This document shows, piece after piece, positions 14,836-23,111 of a stretch of 39,784 nt of DNA. The DNA comes from Synergistaceae bacterium (lineage in GTDB: Bacteria > Synergistota > Synergistia > Synergistales > Synergistaceae). The DNA lies in NCBI GenBank assembly GCA_031274465.1, contig JAISQC010000109.1, positions 1-39,784 on the forward strand, read 5' to 3'. Positions within the stretch are counted from its first letter, which is position 1; every line of letters starts with the position of its first letter. A program made the position numbers and the translations under genes. Under the pieces are notes generated by a model that had not been told where the DNA came from, made no database searches, and saw only the letters and a list, made by a program, of their open reading frames with translations.

Positions 14836-15882
14836 ATGTCAAAAGTAACTGATATATTAGGAGACAAAGCGGAAAGCCTTTTCAACCACAAGTGCGCCAT
14901 AGACAAGGGCACGCTGACGCTGCCCGGGGCAGACTATCTGGACCGCGCGTGGCTGCAGAGCGACAGGTCGAACAGGGTGCTGGGCTCGCTGCATTCCCTC
15001 TACAACACCGGCAATCTGGCTGGGACCGGGTATATCTCCATACTCCCGGTGGACCAGGGAATCGAGCACTCAGCCGGGGCGAGCTTCTCGCCCAACCCCA
15101 TGTACTTCGACCCGGAGAATATAGTCAAACTGGCGATAGAGGCGGGGTGCAGCGCGGTCGCAAGCACGCTCGGAGTGTTGGGCATGACGGCCCGCAAATA
15201 CGCGCACAAAATCCCCTACGTCGTCAAGATCAACCACAACGAGCTGCTGACCTATCCCAACACGCACGACCAGATACTCTTCGCGTCGGTCGAGCAGGCT
15301 TGGGACATGGGCGCCGCCGCAGTCGGGGCCACGATATACTTCGGAAGCGACGAATCAGGCCGCCAGATTCAGGAGGTGGCGCGCGCTTTCGAGCGAGCCC
15401 ACGAGCTGGGGCTTGCCACCATCCTCTGGTGCTATCTGAGAAACAACGCGTTCTCGACGCAAGGAGCGGACTATCACCTCGCGGCGGACCTCACGGGGCA
15501 GGCTAACCACATCGGGGTCACCATAGAAGCGGACATAATCAAGCAAAAGCTTCCCGAGAACAACGGGGGCTTCACGGCCCTGAAATTCGGGAAATCCGCG
15601 CCGCAGATGTACGGCGCCCTGTGCACGGACCATCCTATCGACCTGACGCGCTATCAGCTGCTGAACTGCTACTCCGGCAGGATAGGGCTCATCAACTCCG
15701 GCGGCGCGTCCGGCAAGGACGACCTGGCCGAGGCCGTCTACACGGCGGTTGTGAACAAGCGCGCCGGGGGGAGCGGCCTCATTTTGGGGCGCAAGGCTTT
15801 CCAGAAGCCGTTCAATGACGGCGTCGAGCTGATAAAAGCCGTGCAGTCGGTCTATCTGGACAAAGAGGTCACGATAGCCTGA
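14836..15882 (+). CDS. fbaB: Fructose-bisphosphate aldolase class I (FbaB/DhnA type)
   Basis: 348 residues that align closely, from memory, with E. coli FbaB over the whole length: LPGADYLDR, LYNTGNLAGTGYISILPVDQ, EHSAGASF, the KINHNELLTYPN block, GATIYFGS, ADLTGQANH, RYQLLNCYSGR and RAGGSGLILGRKAFQ. It cleaves fructose-1,6-bisphosphate through a lysine Schiff base; in many anaerobes it works mainly in gluconeogenesis. GGGAGG lies nine nt upstream of the ATG. It is a single gene with its own promoter, a leader palindrome and a strong terminator. Confidence 0.96.
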   Translation: MSKVTDILGDKAESLFNHKCAIDKGTLTLPGADYLDRAWLQSDRSNRVLGSLHSLYNTGNLAGTGYISILPVDQGIEHSAGASFSPNPMYFDPENIVKLAIEAGCSAVASTLGVLGMTARKYAHKIPYVVKINHNELLTYPNTHDQILFASVEQAWDMGAAAVGATIYFGSDESGRQIQEVARAFERAHELGLATILWCYLRNNAFSTQGADYHLAADLTGQANHIGVTIEADIIKQKLPENNGGFTALKFGKSAPQMYGALCTDHPIDLTRYQLLNCYSGRIGLINSGGASGKDDLAEAVYTAVVNKRAGGSGLILGRKAFQKPFNDGVELIKAVQSVYLDKEVTIA

Positions 15883-15905
15883 CAGAGGATCGATAATAAA
15901 GGGCA

Positions 15906-15941
15906 AAGCCCGCCCCCGGAAGATGGGGCGGGCTTTTTTTT
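15906..15941 (+). terminator. Intrinsic terminator of fbaB
   Basis: An 11-bp stem AAGCCCGCCCC/GGGGCGGGCTT around an 8-nt loop, followed by an unbroken T-run. It begins 24 nt after the fbaB stop and sits in the convergent gap with the coiled-coil gene. Confidence 0.95.
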
Positions 15942-15960
15942 GGCGCTTGGGGCGCTGGCG

Positions 15961-16998
15961 TCACTGAGGTATCACGTCGGGGAGCGCGTTCGGGTCTCCC
16001 GCCATCGCGTCAAGGAGGGTCTGGAGCTGGCGCGCCGTATCGGCCAGCGCCGAATTCTGCGGAAATTTCCTGCCCGCTTCCTCCGCAAGGGCGTGTGCGG
16101 CGGTTATATGCCCGCTTATCCACAGCTTGTCAATCGCGTCGGCGATGCTCTCGTAGGTGGACGCGTCCTTTTCGTCGGCCACGCGCCTCAGGCGCTCGGC
16201 CTCGGCGAGTGCGTCGGCAAGCGCCGTCTTCAAGCCCTCCGCGTCGTTTTGGCTGGCGGCGAGCGCCTCGGTTTTCGATGCAATTATCTCGCCGAGCCTC
16301 TTCATCTCGGCTTCAGAATCCGCCACGACCGCGCCCAGCCGCTCGATTTCGGCAGCAGACGCCGCCATCGCTTCTTCCTGAGCCTCAGCGGACATCTGGA
16401 GCGCGCCGAGTTCGGCGTCCCTGCCGAGGGCCAGTTTCTCCGCCTCCGCGCTGGCCGCAGAGAGCGCGCTTTCCTGTTCGGCGATCCTCCGCCTCAGTCT
16501 TTCGGCTTCCGCGCTGGCGTCGGCAAGCGCCTTGTCCTTTTCGTCAGCGGATTTTGCCAATCGCTCTATTTCCGCGCTGGCGTCGGCTAGGGCTTTGTCC
16601 TTTTCGTCAGCGGATTTTGCCAATCGCTCTATTTCCGCGCCGGCTTCGGCAAGCGCCTTGTCCTTCTCGCCCGCCGCCTTTTTCAACCCGTCTATCTCGT
16701 TTTGGGCTTCGGCTATGGCGGCGCTCTCCAACCGATCGATCGACGCGGCCGAGTCGGCGTTCATTTTTTCCAGTCCCTCGATTTTCAGGCGAAAGGCGGC
16801 AATGGCTTGCTGGTTTTCGGAGGCGTCCTTATTCAGCCTTTCGATCTCCGACCTGGAAGAAGCTTCCGCGCCTTCGAGCCGCGCGATCTCGCCCGACGAC
16901 GATCTCATGCTGTAAACCAGGACGGCCAGCATTATCACGATTGCCAGGGAAAGAAACGACACCGCCGGAACGCAGTTATCCTGGATCCACTTTCTCAT
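15961..16998 (-). CDS. Membrane-anchored coiled-coil protein with 21-residue repeats
   Basis: 345 residues, no family recognised. One membrane helix (about 12-30, VSFLSLAIVIMLAVLVYSM) is followed by about 240 residues of Ala/Glu/Lys/Arg-rich heptads, surely coiled coil. Within it a 21-residue unit (DKALADASAEIERLAKSADEK) is repeated nearly three times. The last 70 residues (STYESIADAIDKLWISGHITAAHALAEEAGRKFPQ) look like a compact helical, possibly TPR-like, domain. The ATG has GGGGGAA upstream. It lies downstream of the methyltransferase gene with a 39-nt gap. A scaffold or cell-envelope spacer role is possible but unproven. Confidence 0.75.
   Translation of the reverse strand: MRKWIQDNCVPAVSFLSLAIVIMLAVLVYSMRSSSGEIARLEGAEASSRSEIERLNKDASENQQAIAAFRLKIEGLEKMNADSAASIDRLESAAIAEAQNEIDGLKKAAGEKDKALAEAGAEIERLAKSADEKDKALADASAEIERLAKSADEKDKALADASAEAERLRRRIAEQESALSAASAEAEKLALGRDAELGALQMSAEAQEEAMAASAAEIERLGAVVADSEAEMKRLGEIIASKTEALAASQNDAEGLKTALADALAEAERLRRVADEKDASTYESIADAIDKLWISGHITAAHALAEEAGRKFPQNSALADTARQLQTLLDAMAGDPNALPDVIPQ
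16508..16633. repeat. Tandem 63-bp repeat inside the coiled-coil gene
   Basis: Two adjacent 63-bp units (16508-16570 and 16571-16633) are nearly identical in DNA, differing only in a short block (AAGCGC against TAGGGC and one neighbouring base). A third, diverged unit begins at 16634. The near identity at silent sites points to recent duplication. Confidence 0.85.
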
Positions 16999-17037
16999 GC
17001 AGCATTCCCCCTTGTAGCGCGTCTTCCCGCGTTTTCG

Positions 17038-17943
17038 CTACGCGACGCGGGCGGCGCGCGAATCTACTTCTTTTCTTATAGCGGCTATATGCGCCGGAGT
17101 CGTGCCGCAGCACCCCCCGATGATATTGGCGCCGGCTTCTATCAGGTTTTGCACGAAAGACGCCATGATCTCGGGCGTTTCGGGGAAGACGTCGCGCCCG
17201 TCCTCGTTGGTTGGAAGCCCAGCGTTTGCGTGGACTAGGATGAGCGCGCCGGGAAACGCCTCTTTCATCTCGCGGACTATGTCTGCCATCCTCTCCATGC
17301 CGTTGCCGCAGTTCGCCCCTATGACGTCGGCGCCGGCATCGAGCGCGGAACGCGCCGCGTCCGCCGGGGACAGCCCCATCATCGTCCTGTAAGTCCCCTG
17401 CACCGTCCTGTCGAAAGTGTATGTCGCCAGAACTTCAAGGGAAGTGTTTTCTTTGACGGCCCTTATCGCGCACGCCGCCTCGCCGGCGTCGGTCATTGTC
17501 TCTATGCACGCGGCATCCGCGCCGCCCCGCTCGAGGGCAGTTGCCTGCTCTTTGAAAGCCTCGTACAGCTCATCCTCGGTCACGTCTTCCATGACGAGCA
17601 TGCGCCCCGTGGGGCCGATCGACGCGATGACGAATTTGCCCGGCTCGTCGCGAGTGGCGAGCCGCGAAGCGCGCGCCGCCGCCTCGTTTATTTCAGAAAC
17701 GCGGTCACTCAGGCCGAAGTGTTCGAGCTTGAAGCGGCTTGCACCAAAGCTGTTCGTCTCCACCATGTCCGCGCCGGCGTCGAGATAACCTCTGGCGATG
17801 GCGGCCACCTCGTCAAAATGCGTCGCCGACCACAGATCGGGACACTCTCCCGGCTTCAATCCCCGAGACTGGAGGAGCGTTCCCCATGCCCCGTCCGAGA
17901 CCAGGATTTTACGAGTTTTAAGCAGATCTGCGAGCTTGCCCAT
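17038..17943 (-). CDS. Stand-alone homocysteine S-methyltransferase domain protein
   Basis: 301 residues forming one TIM-barrel homocysteine-binding domain like the N-terminal module of MetH. The zinc ligands are visible: Cys in GANCGNG (about 212) and the pair in GGCCGTTP (about 278-279). The homocysteine-side motifs DGAWGTLLQ and ETNSFGAS are also present. No folate, cobalamin or activation domain follows, so it either works with separate corrinoid/folate subunits or uses another methyl donor such as S-methylmethionine. The start is the ATG at 17943, ten nt after GGAGG; a GTG at 17955 overlaps that ribosome site. Confidence 0.85.
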   Translation of the reverse strand: MGKLADLLKTRKILVSDGAWGTLLQSRGLKPGECPDLWSATHFDEVAAIARGYLDAGADMVETNSFGASRFKLEHFGLSDRVSEINEAAARASRLATRDEPGKFVIASIGPTGRMLVMEDVTEDELYEAFKEQATALERGGADAACIETMTDAGEAACAIRAVKENTSLEVLATYTFDRTVQGTYRTMMGLSPADAARSALDAGADVIGANCGNGMERMADIVREMKEAFPGALILVHANAGLPTNEDGRDVFPETPEIMASFVQNLIEAGANIIGGCCGTTPAHIAAIRKEVDSRAARVA

Positions 17944-17977
17944 GTCCGTTCGCACCTCCAGATTTTCATTCTATATA

Positions 17978-17986
17978 AGTATACCA
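17978..17986 (-). promoter_or_regulatory. Candidate extended -10 promoter, methyltransferase gene
   Basis: Minus strand TGGTATACT (17986..17978), about 35 nt upstream of the ATG. No strong -35 box. Confidence 0.4.
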
Positions 17987-18035
17987 GATAAATCGGGATT
18001 GAAGAAAAATTTTTGACCAATCTTTATCAAGACTC

Positions 18036-18064
18036 TTGACAAATTTGAAAAAGCGTTTTATCAT
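18036..18064 (+). promoter_or_regulatory. Sigma-70-type promoter of hsp20
   Basis: TTGACA (18036-18041), 17-nt spacer, TATCAT (18059-18064). It is the best promoter match in the window. An A5T5 tract lies at 18005-18014. No CIRCE-type inverted repeat (TTAGCACTC-N9-GAGTGCTAA) is present, so HrcA control is unlikely. Confidence 0.75.
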
Positions 18065-18115
18065 GCACTTAGTCAATGAAGGTCAACTTATTACAAAATA
18101 TGGGAGGGGATAAAA

Positions 18116-18574
18116 ATGTTCGCATTGACGCCGTTTCGAAACAGTTTGACATCATCGGGGGCGAGGCGCAACTCGCTGATGGACATCGACGACCTCTTCA
18201 ACAGGCTCCTGTGGTCGCCGGACCTGGGGAGGGCGCAGAGCTTCGGCAGCTACGACATGTACGAGAAGGACGGGAAGCTGTTCGTGGCAGTCGAGGCGCC
18301 TGGGGTCAGCCACGACGATGTCGAGGTCCGAATCTCCAAGGACAGGATTCAGCTCAAGTCCAAGGCAGAGGCCGAAGGCAAGAGCGAGGGCGCGGACGAC
18401 GGAAAGACATGGTACAGCAGGAAGGCGGTCACGTCCTTCAACTACGAGCTGTCGCTCCCGTTCGAGATCGACACCGAGAAGGCCGAGGCAACGTTCGAGA
18501 ATGGGGTGATATCCCTGTCCGCCCCGAGGCTCCAGGTCTCCGAGAGCCGGGTCCTGTCGCTGAAAAAAGCGTAG
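18116..18574 (+). CDS. Small heat-shock protein, Hsp20/alpha-crystallin family
   Basis: 152 residues. A short N-terminal region with MDIDDLFNRLL is followed by the alpha-crystallin domain (about 45-140): YDMYEKDGKLFVAVEAPGVSHDDVEVRI, SFNYELSLP and ATFENGVISLSAP (the family's A-x-x-x-x-G-V-L motif). It is an ATP-independent holdase chaperone that binds unfolded protein. GGGAGGGG lies six nt before the ATG. Single gene with its own promoter; the 3' hairpin is shared with the convergent glucosaminidase gene. Confidence 0.95.
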   Translation: MFALTPFRNSLTSSGARRNSLMDIDDLFNRLLWSPDLGRAQSFGSYDMYEKDGKLFVAVEAPGVSHDDVEVRISKDRIQLKSKAEAEGKSEGADDGKTWYSRKAVTSFNYELSLPFEIDTEKAEATFENGVISLSAPRLQVSESRVLSLKKA

Positions 18575-18603
18575 CGCGCGGCAGAGGGCGGAACTAGCGC
18601 GAA

Positions 18604-18636
18604 GCCGAAGGGCGGGGGGCATCCCCGCCCTTCGGC
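18604..18636. terminator. Strong hairpin between hsp20 and the glucosaminidase gene
   Basis: A perfect 14-bp stem GCCGAAGGGCGGGG/CCCCGCCCTTCGGC around loop GGCAT, 29 nt after the hsp20 stop. There is no immediate T-run on either strand (ATAAAGGATTATTTT follows on the plus strand). It is probably a transcript end or 3' protection for both convergent genes. Confidence 0.65.
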
Positions 18637-18648
18637 GCGCATAAAGGA

Positions 18649-19287
18649 TTATTTTATTTTCACGCCAGCGGCGGCGAGCCTTTTCTCGACGATCGCGATC
18701 TCGCTGCTCGACAGCAAGCCGCGGGACTTGGCTTCTTTGTAGTCGCGAAGCAGCTCCGCGCGCCATTCCGCGCCGAGGAGCCTTGGCGCCAGCTTTATTG
18801 CCTTGTCGGCCAAATGCTCGAAGTATTTCTTGGTCGTCGCCCAGGAACCCAGCCTTCCCCTCTGGAGCGACGAAAAATAACCCCACACAGTGTCGGAGTG
18901 CTTCGAGGCGAGAGGGTAGTCCCTAGTTATCTTTACGCGGTAGTCGGACAGAAACTCGCCGATGGATTTATACGCCCGAAAGTAAGATTCCCGGTAGACC
19001 GTCTTGCCCCCCACGCTCTCCTGCGACCTCCTGCGGACCGATGGCTTGCCCGCATTCCGCCATTGCTTGTCGGCCTTGATCCCCGCCCCATTCATCGCGC
19101 TCTTCCATAGGGCGGACGTCCAGAAGCCCGTTTCGTGGGCGCTCTGGCATGTCGCCGCAAACGCGTTGATGTTTTTAAGCGCCTTGGCGTTGGCGTAAAA
19201 CTCCTCCGCCGTTATCGCTGCCGAAACCGACGGCGCCAACAGCGCCAACAAGACGGCAATGACGGTTTTCTTGAGGCATCCCTGCAT
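18649..19287 (-). CDS. Secreted glucosaminidase-family peptidoglycan hydrolase
   Basis: 212 residues. The signal peptide (KKTVIAVLLALLAPSVSAA) is followed by one glucosaminidase domain of the FlgJ/LytG type. The pattern includes CQSAHETGFWTSALWKSAMNGAGIK with the catalytic Glu in HETG, and the later SYFRAYKSIGEFLSDY block. These enzymes cut the beta-1,4 bond after GlcNAc in peptidoglycan. It sits 40 nt downstream of rseP, at the end of the long minus-strand run of envelope genes. Confidence 0.8.
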   Translation of the reverse strand: MQGCLKKTVIAVLLALLAPSVSAAITAEEFYANAKALKNINAFAATCQSAHETGFWTSALWKSAMNGAGIKADKQWRNAGKPSVRRRSQESVGGKTVYRESYFRAYKSIGEFLSDYRVKITRDYPLASKHSDTVWGYFSSLQRGRLGSWATTKKYFEHLADKAIKLAPRLLGAEWRAELLRDYKEAKSRGLLSSSEIAIVEKRLAAAGVKIK

Positions 19288-19327
19288 TCGCGCTCCCCCT
19301 ATCGCTTTATATATGTCGTTTCGCGCC

Positions 19328-20362
19328 TCATCCCGCGAGCCGCAGTATATCTTTCCATGTGACGAGAGCTATCAGGACGAGCAGCAGGACGAACCCAACC
19401 AAGTGGATGCGGTTTTCCCACCTTTCGGGGAACCTGCGCCCAGAAAGCATCTCGCCCAACAGAAACACCAGCCTGCCCCCGTCGAGCGCCGGGAGCGGGA
19501 ACAGGTTCAAAATCCCCAGGTTCAGGTTTATCACGGCCATGAACGTGATGAACGTCCAAAACCCCTGCCGGGCGGCATCCCCCGCCATCACTGCTATGCC
19601 GACAGGGCCGGCTACGTCTGCCGCCATCTCACCCGTCAGCATCATCCAGAGCCCCTTCAATATGTCTACGCTCATCCTCCAGCAGTAACTCATGCCGACG
19701 AACAGCGCCTTGTAAAATGGGTATCTTATGCGGGAGGGCTGCACGCCCCAGAGCCTGACCCCCTGATCGCCCGACGCCGGGACGACGCCGGAGAGCGTCA
19801 TCTCCGAGTCTCCGCGCCTGACCACTATGCTGACATCGTCGGTTTCCAACGTTTGGAGGGTCTTGCGTATCTCCGGCCACGCCGAGATGGGAAGGCCGTT
19901 GATCGAAACCACCCTGTCGCCCGGAAGAGCCCCCATGCTGGCCGCCGGATAGCCGGGCATGAGGTTTCCAACCACGGGCGACTCGATGTCGTTGATCCCG
20001 TTGCCGGAAAGAAGAAGGGCCGTAAGCAGCCACGCTAGCAAAATGTTCATGGTCGCCCCTCCTGCGATGATGACGAAACGCTCCCACGGGCGCTTTACGT
20101 TGAACGACCTCGCCTGATCCGGGATGTCTCCCGGCCTGAGCTCGTTCTCGTCCCCCTCGAGGCGGACGAAGCCGCCTATCGGGAAGAGCCGCCATGACCA
20201 CAGCGTGCCGCCGGCGAGCCTTTTCGTGATTATCCCAGGGCCCATCCCGAAGGCAAATTCGTGGACCTGGACGTTCCTCCACACTGCGGCGGCATAATGC
20301 CCGCCTTCGTGGATGAGAACGCAGACCGCTATCACGAGCAGAAATGACAATAAACTGACCAT
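19328..20362 (-). CDS. rseP: Site-2 intramembrane metalloprotease RseP
   Basis: 344 residues. The first helix carries the zinc site HEGGHY (HExxH) near residue 20, with GMGPGI and IGGFVRLEGDE after it. A single PDZ domain spans about 115-190 (PAASMGALPGDRVVSING). The last helices hold NLFPLPALDGGRL with the third zinc ligand Asp. It cleaves membrane-bound anti-sigma factors or signal-peptide remnants. The start is the ATG at 20362, with GGGAGG from the dxr tail 11 nt upstream. The cdsA-dxr-rseP order is widely conserved. Confidence 0.94.
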   Translation of the reverse strand: MVSLLSFLLVIAVCVLIHEGGHYAAAVWRNVQVHEFAFGMGPGIITKRLAGGTLWSWRLFPIGGFVRLEGDENELRPGDIPDQARSFNVKRPWERFVIIAGGATMNILLAWLLTALLLSGNGINDIESPVVGNLMPGYPAASMGALPGDRVVSINGLPISAWPEIRKTLQTLETDDVSIVVRRGDSEMTLSGVVPASGDQGVRLWGVQPSRIRYPFYKALFVGMSYCWRMSVDILKGLWMMLTGEMAADVAGPVGIAVMAGDAARQGFWTFITFMAVINLNLGILNLFPLPALDGGRLVFLLGEMLSGRRFPERWENRIHLVGFVLLLVLIALVTWKDILRLAG

Positions 20363-20369
20363 ACTGAAT

Positions 20370-21551
20370 TCATCCTCCCATCGATGCGCAAGCCTCCCCC
20401 GCCATCCGCCCTCCAAGCGATATTAGTTCGATCGCGTCCTCGAGCGTTGACGGGGCTGGCCCGGAATATTTTTCCAGTGTCGATTCTATTATATTTGATA
20501 TGCCCAAAAATGGAATACGTTTGTCCAGAAAAGCTCTCACCGCAAATTCATCCGCTCCGACCAGGATGGGCGGATACGCCCCTCCCTTTCTTCCGGCCTC
20601 CAGCGCTATCCCGAGGCATGGGAAGCGGGCCGGGTCGGGCGGGTAAAAATCAAGCGAGACTCCCGCGCCGAAGCCCGGGAAGGCAAATTCTGAGCTTTGC
20701 GCGAGCGGCAGCCGGTCAGGCCAGGCAAGGGCCGCCGCCGCCGGTATCCGCATGTCCGGGCGGTATGCGACCATTTTGGACGTGCCGTCGGAGAACGCCG
20801 CGATACCGTGGACGCACGACCCAGGATGAATGACCGCCCGCACCCTGTCGTGAGGGAGGCCGAACAGATGCATGGCCTCGATGCACTCTATTCCCTTGTT
20901 CATCAGGCTCGCTGAGTCTACCGTTATCTTGGCGCCCATGTCCCACACCGGGTGCTTCAATGCGTCCTCCGGGGTGACGCGTTTCATCTCGTCGAGCGTC
21001 AGGTCGCGAAACGGCCCGCCGGACGCGGTGAGGGTCACGCTCTCTAGCTCTTTGCGCGGTTCGCCCCTGATGCACTGCCATATCGCGCTGTGCTCGCTGT
21101 CGAGCGGCCTCAGCTGGTCGGGCCTTTTGACGAGCGGCATGACCCAGGGGCCTGCCGCGACGACGCTTTCCTTGTTCGCGAGCGAGACGTCCTTGCCGGC
21201 GCGCAGGGCGAGTTGGAGGGATTTTATGGCGAGCGCGCCGGACGACGCGAAGACCACGTTGTCCGCGTCCGGCAGTTCCGCGATTTCCGAAAGCCCCCCC
21301 GCGCCGGCAGTCATATCTATGCCCAGCTCGGCGAACTTTTTAGCGGCCCCCGCCGGGGGCTCAGTCAAAAAAGCCTTGCGCGCCCCGAAACGAACGGCGA
21401 GCTCCAGCAGGCTGTCCGCCGACGAGCGGGCCGCAAGCGCAGTCACTTTAAAGCGATCGGGGAAGCGCGCGCATATATCCAGGACGGACCTCCCGACGCT
21501 GCCCGTCGCCCCTACGACCGCCACCCTCGTCGCTTTGCCCTGACGGGGCAT
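20370..21551 (-). CDS. dxr: 1-deoxy-D-xylulose 5-phosphate reductoisomerase
   Basis: 393 residues. It converts DXP to MEP with NADPH, the committed step of the non-mevalonate isoprenoid route. Motifs: GATGSVGRS (NADPH), LANKESVVAAG, LDSEHSAIWQ and ASGGPFRD, then KHPVWDMGAKITVDSASLMNKG and EAMHLFGL. The ATG overlaps the cdsA stop by one base (TGATG); the frame runs open far upstream inside cdsA, but that part is a shadow. The product pathway supplies isoprenyl units to UppS, encoded two genes upstream. Confidence 0.97.
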   Translation of the reverse strand: MPRQGKATRVAVVGATGSVGRSVLDICARFPDRFKVTALAARSSADSLLELAVRFGARKAFLTEPPAGAAKKFAELGIDMTAGAGGLSEIAELPDADNVVFASSGALAIKSLQLALRAGKDVSLANKESVVAAGPWVMPLVKRPDQLRPLDSEHSAIWQCIRGEPRKELESVTLTASGGPFRDLTLDEMKRVTPEDALKHPVWDMGAKITVDSASLMNKGIECIEAMHLFGLPHDRVRAVIHPGSCVHGIAAFSDGTSKMVAYRPDMRIPAAAALAWPDRLPLAQSSEFAFPGFGAGVSLDFYPPDPARFPCLGIALEAGRKGGAYPPILVGADEFAVRAFLDKRIPFLGISNIIESTLEKYSGPAPSTLEDAIELISLGGRMAGEACASMGG

Positions 21552-22423
21552 CAGACTATTACCTCTATGATGAAAAAAGTGAGAGTCGCGTTGATCAGTA
21601 TGCTGTCGAAGCGGTCGAGGAAACCGCCGTGCCCTGGGATCAGGCGCCCTGAATCCTTCACCCTTGCCTCGCGCTTCATGACCGATTCGGCGAGGTCGCC
21701 GAGCTGCCCCGCCACCCCGCACAGCGCCCCAAGAAGCGCGAGCGGGAGTGGCGCCATGTCGAACAGCACGGGCAGGACGGAGCCGCAGGCGACGCTTGCC
21801 GCGAACCCGGCGAAGAAGCCCTCCCAGCTCTTCGATGGGCTGACCCTGTCGCACAGGGGGGAATCGCCGAACAAAACCCCTACTAAGTAAGCGCCCACGT
21901 CGCAGCTCCAGGTGCAGAAAAAAATCGTGAGGAGATACAGTTGTCCGTGAGGGTGCGACCGCAGGAGTATCATGAAGCTCCATGGCAGCACCACATACAC
22001 GAGGCCTGAGAGAGTGCCGCCCATGTTCCAGAGCGCGTAGCTGTGGCCTGTGGCCTGCCTTCTTATCACCTCTGTGAAGAGGACAACTATGGCTACCATC
22101 GTCATTATCGAGAGCGTGACCGCGAAGCTGAACCCGACCGATACGGTGAGGAGCATCAAAGCGCCCCCTACCATCCCCCACCCCCGCGACAGCCTGTATT
22201 TGGTGTACATGAGCTGATACAGCTCCCACAGCGAGCCAAGCGCTATCACCGACGCCACCGCGTCCCACGCGTAGTCGCCCAAGATGATGCCGGCTACTAC
22301 CAAAACAACTATCAGGGCGCTGCTCGCCGTCCGCTTCGCGATGTCGGCGCCGAACAGCTTTTCCCCGCCCTCTTTGCCCTCTTTTATTATCCTGGCGCCG
22401 GAGGGCGGTTTATGCAGCGCCAT
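21551..22423 (-). CDS. cdsA: Phosphatidate cytidylyltransferase CdsA
   Basis: 290 residues, about eight membrane helices. It makes CDP-diacylglycerol from phosphatidate and CTP. The C-terminal family signature is clear: SPSKSWEGFFAGF, GDLAESVMKREARVKDSG, LIPGHGGFLDRFDS. The ATG overlaps the uppS end by 14 nt with GGGAG nine nt upstream. CDP-diacylglycerol is also the precursor of the phosphatidylglycerol used by the cardiolipin synthase encoded at 32831. Confidence 0.96.
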   Translation of the reverse strand: MALHKPPSGARIIKEGKEGGEKLFGADIAKRTASSALIVVLVVAGIILGDYAWDAVASVIALGSLWELYQLMYTKYRLSRGWGMVGGALMLLTVSVGFSFAVTLSIMTMVAIVVLFTEVIRRQATGHSYALWNMGGTLSGLVYVVLPWSFMILLRSHPHGQLYLLTIFFCTWSCDVGAYLVGVLFGDSPLCDRVSPSKSWEGFFAGFAASVACGSVLPVLFDMAPLPLALLGALCGVAGQLGDLAESVMKREARVKDSGRLIPGHGGFLDRFDSILINATLTFFIIEVIV

Positions 22424-23111
22424 AACGCCGCTCCCTCGATGCGTAGCTCTCGACCGCCCGCTTGAGCTCCGCCATGTCGAAATCGGGCCAGTAGGCGTCC
22501 GTGAAATAATATTCGCTGTATGCCCCTTCCCATAGCCAGAAATTGCTCATTCTGAGTTCCCCTCCCGTCCTTATCAGCAGGTCCGGGTCAGGAATGTCCG
22601 GAGCGTACATTTTCCCCTTGAATGTCTCCACGGTTACAGGCCCGCCGCCCTCTGCCAAAACACTATTGACGGCGTCTACGATCTCCTGCCGCCCTCCATA
22701 ATTCACGCAAACGATCAAGTCTATCTCCTTGTTCTCCCTGGTGTATTCCTCAGCGTAGCGCACGCCGTCCAGAATGTCTACATTGAATGCGTCCAACTTT
22801 CCGACGAAGCGTATCCGCGCTCCCTTGCGGTGCAATTTCTCTATCTTGTTTTTGAGGTAGAGGCGGAATAGGCCCATCAGCCCCGCCACTTCGTCCGGCA
22901 TCCTCTTCCAGTTTTCGGTCGAGAACGCGTATACCGACAAATACCTGATTCCGAGTTCGTGGGCGTTGTCCACGGTCTCCTCCAGCGCCTTCATGCCAGC
23001 CTGGTGCCCGAAGACGCGCGGCATTCCGCGGCGAAGCGCCCAGCGGCCGTTCCCGTCCATTATGATCCCCACGTGGAACGGAGTTTTGCGCGCTTTTCCG
23101 TCAGCCGCCAA
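22410..23111 (-). CDS. uppS: Undecaprenyl diphosphate synthase UppS
   Basis: 233 residues of the cis-prenyltransferase family. It condenses isopentenyl diphosphate onto farnesyl diphosphate to make the C55 carrier lipid. Motifs: IIMDGNGRWA with the metal-binding Asp, GHQAGM, YAFSTENWKR, and the C-terminal LLIRTGGELRMSNFWLWE and YFTDAYWPDF. It starts at TTG, nine nt after GGAGG, and overlaps the preceding gene by 11 nt. Its product is the lipid acceptor of the WecA encoded nearby. Confidence 0.97.
   Translation of the reverse strand: MAADGKARKTPFHVGIIMDGNGRWALRRGMPRVFGHQAGMKALEETVDNAHELGIRYLSVYAFSTENWKRMPDEVAGLMGLFRLYLKNKIEKLHRKGARIRFVGKLDAFNVDILDGVRYAEEYTRENKEIDLIVCVNYGGRQEIVDAVNSVLAEGGGPVTVETFKGKMYAPDIPDPDLLIRTGGELRMSNFWLWEGAYSEYYFTDAYWPDFDMAELKRAVESYASRERRYGAA

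Noticed and set aside
16508..16633. CRISPR-like array
   Set aside because: The repeats are contiguous without spacers and lie in frame within a coiled-coil gene.
17956..18115. CIRCE element or HrcA control of hsp20
   Set aside because: No TTAGCACTC/GAGTGCTAA inverted repeat; the promoter is a plain sigma-70 type.
21552..22268. Upstream extension of the dxr frame inside cdsA
   Set aside because: The extra 239 residues have no similarity to Dxr and are an out-of-frame reading of cdsA; the true start overlaps the cdsA stop.
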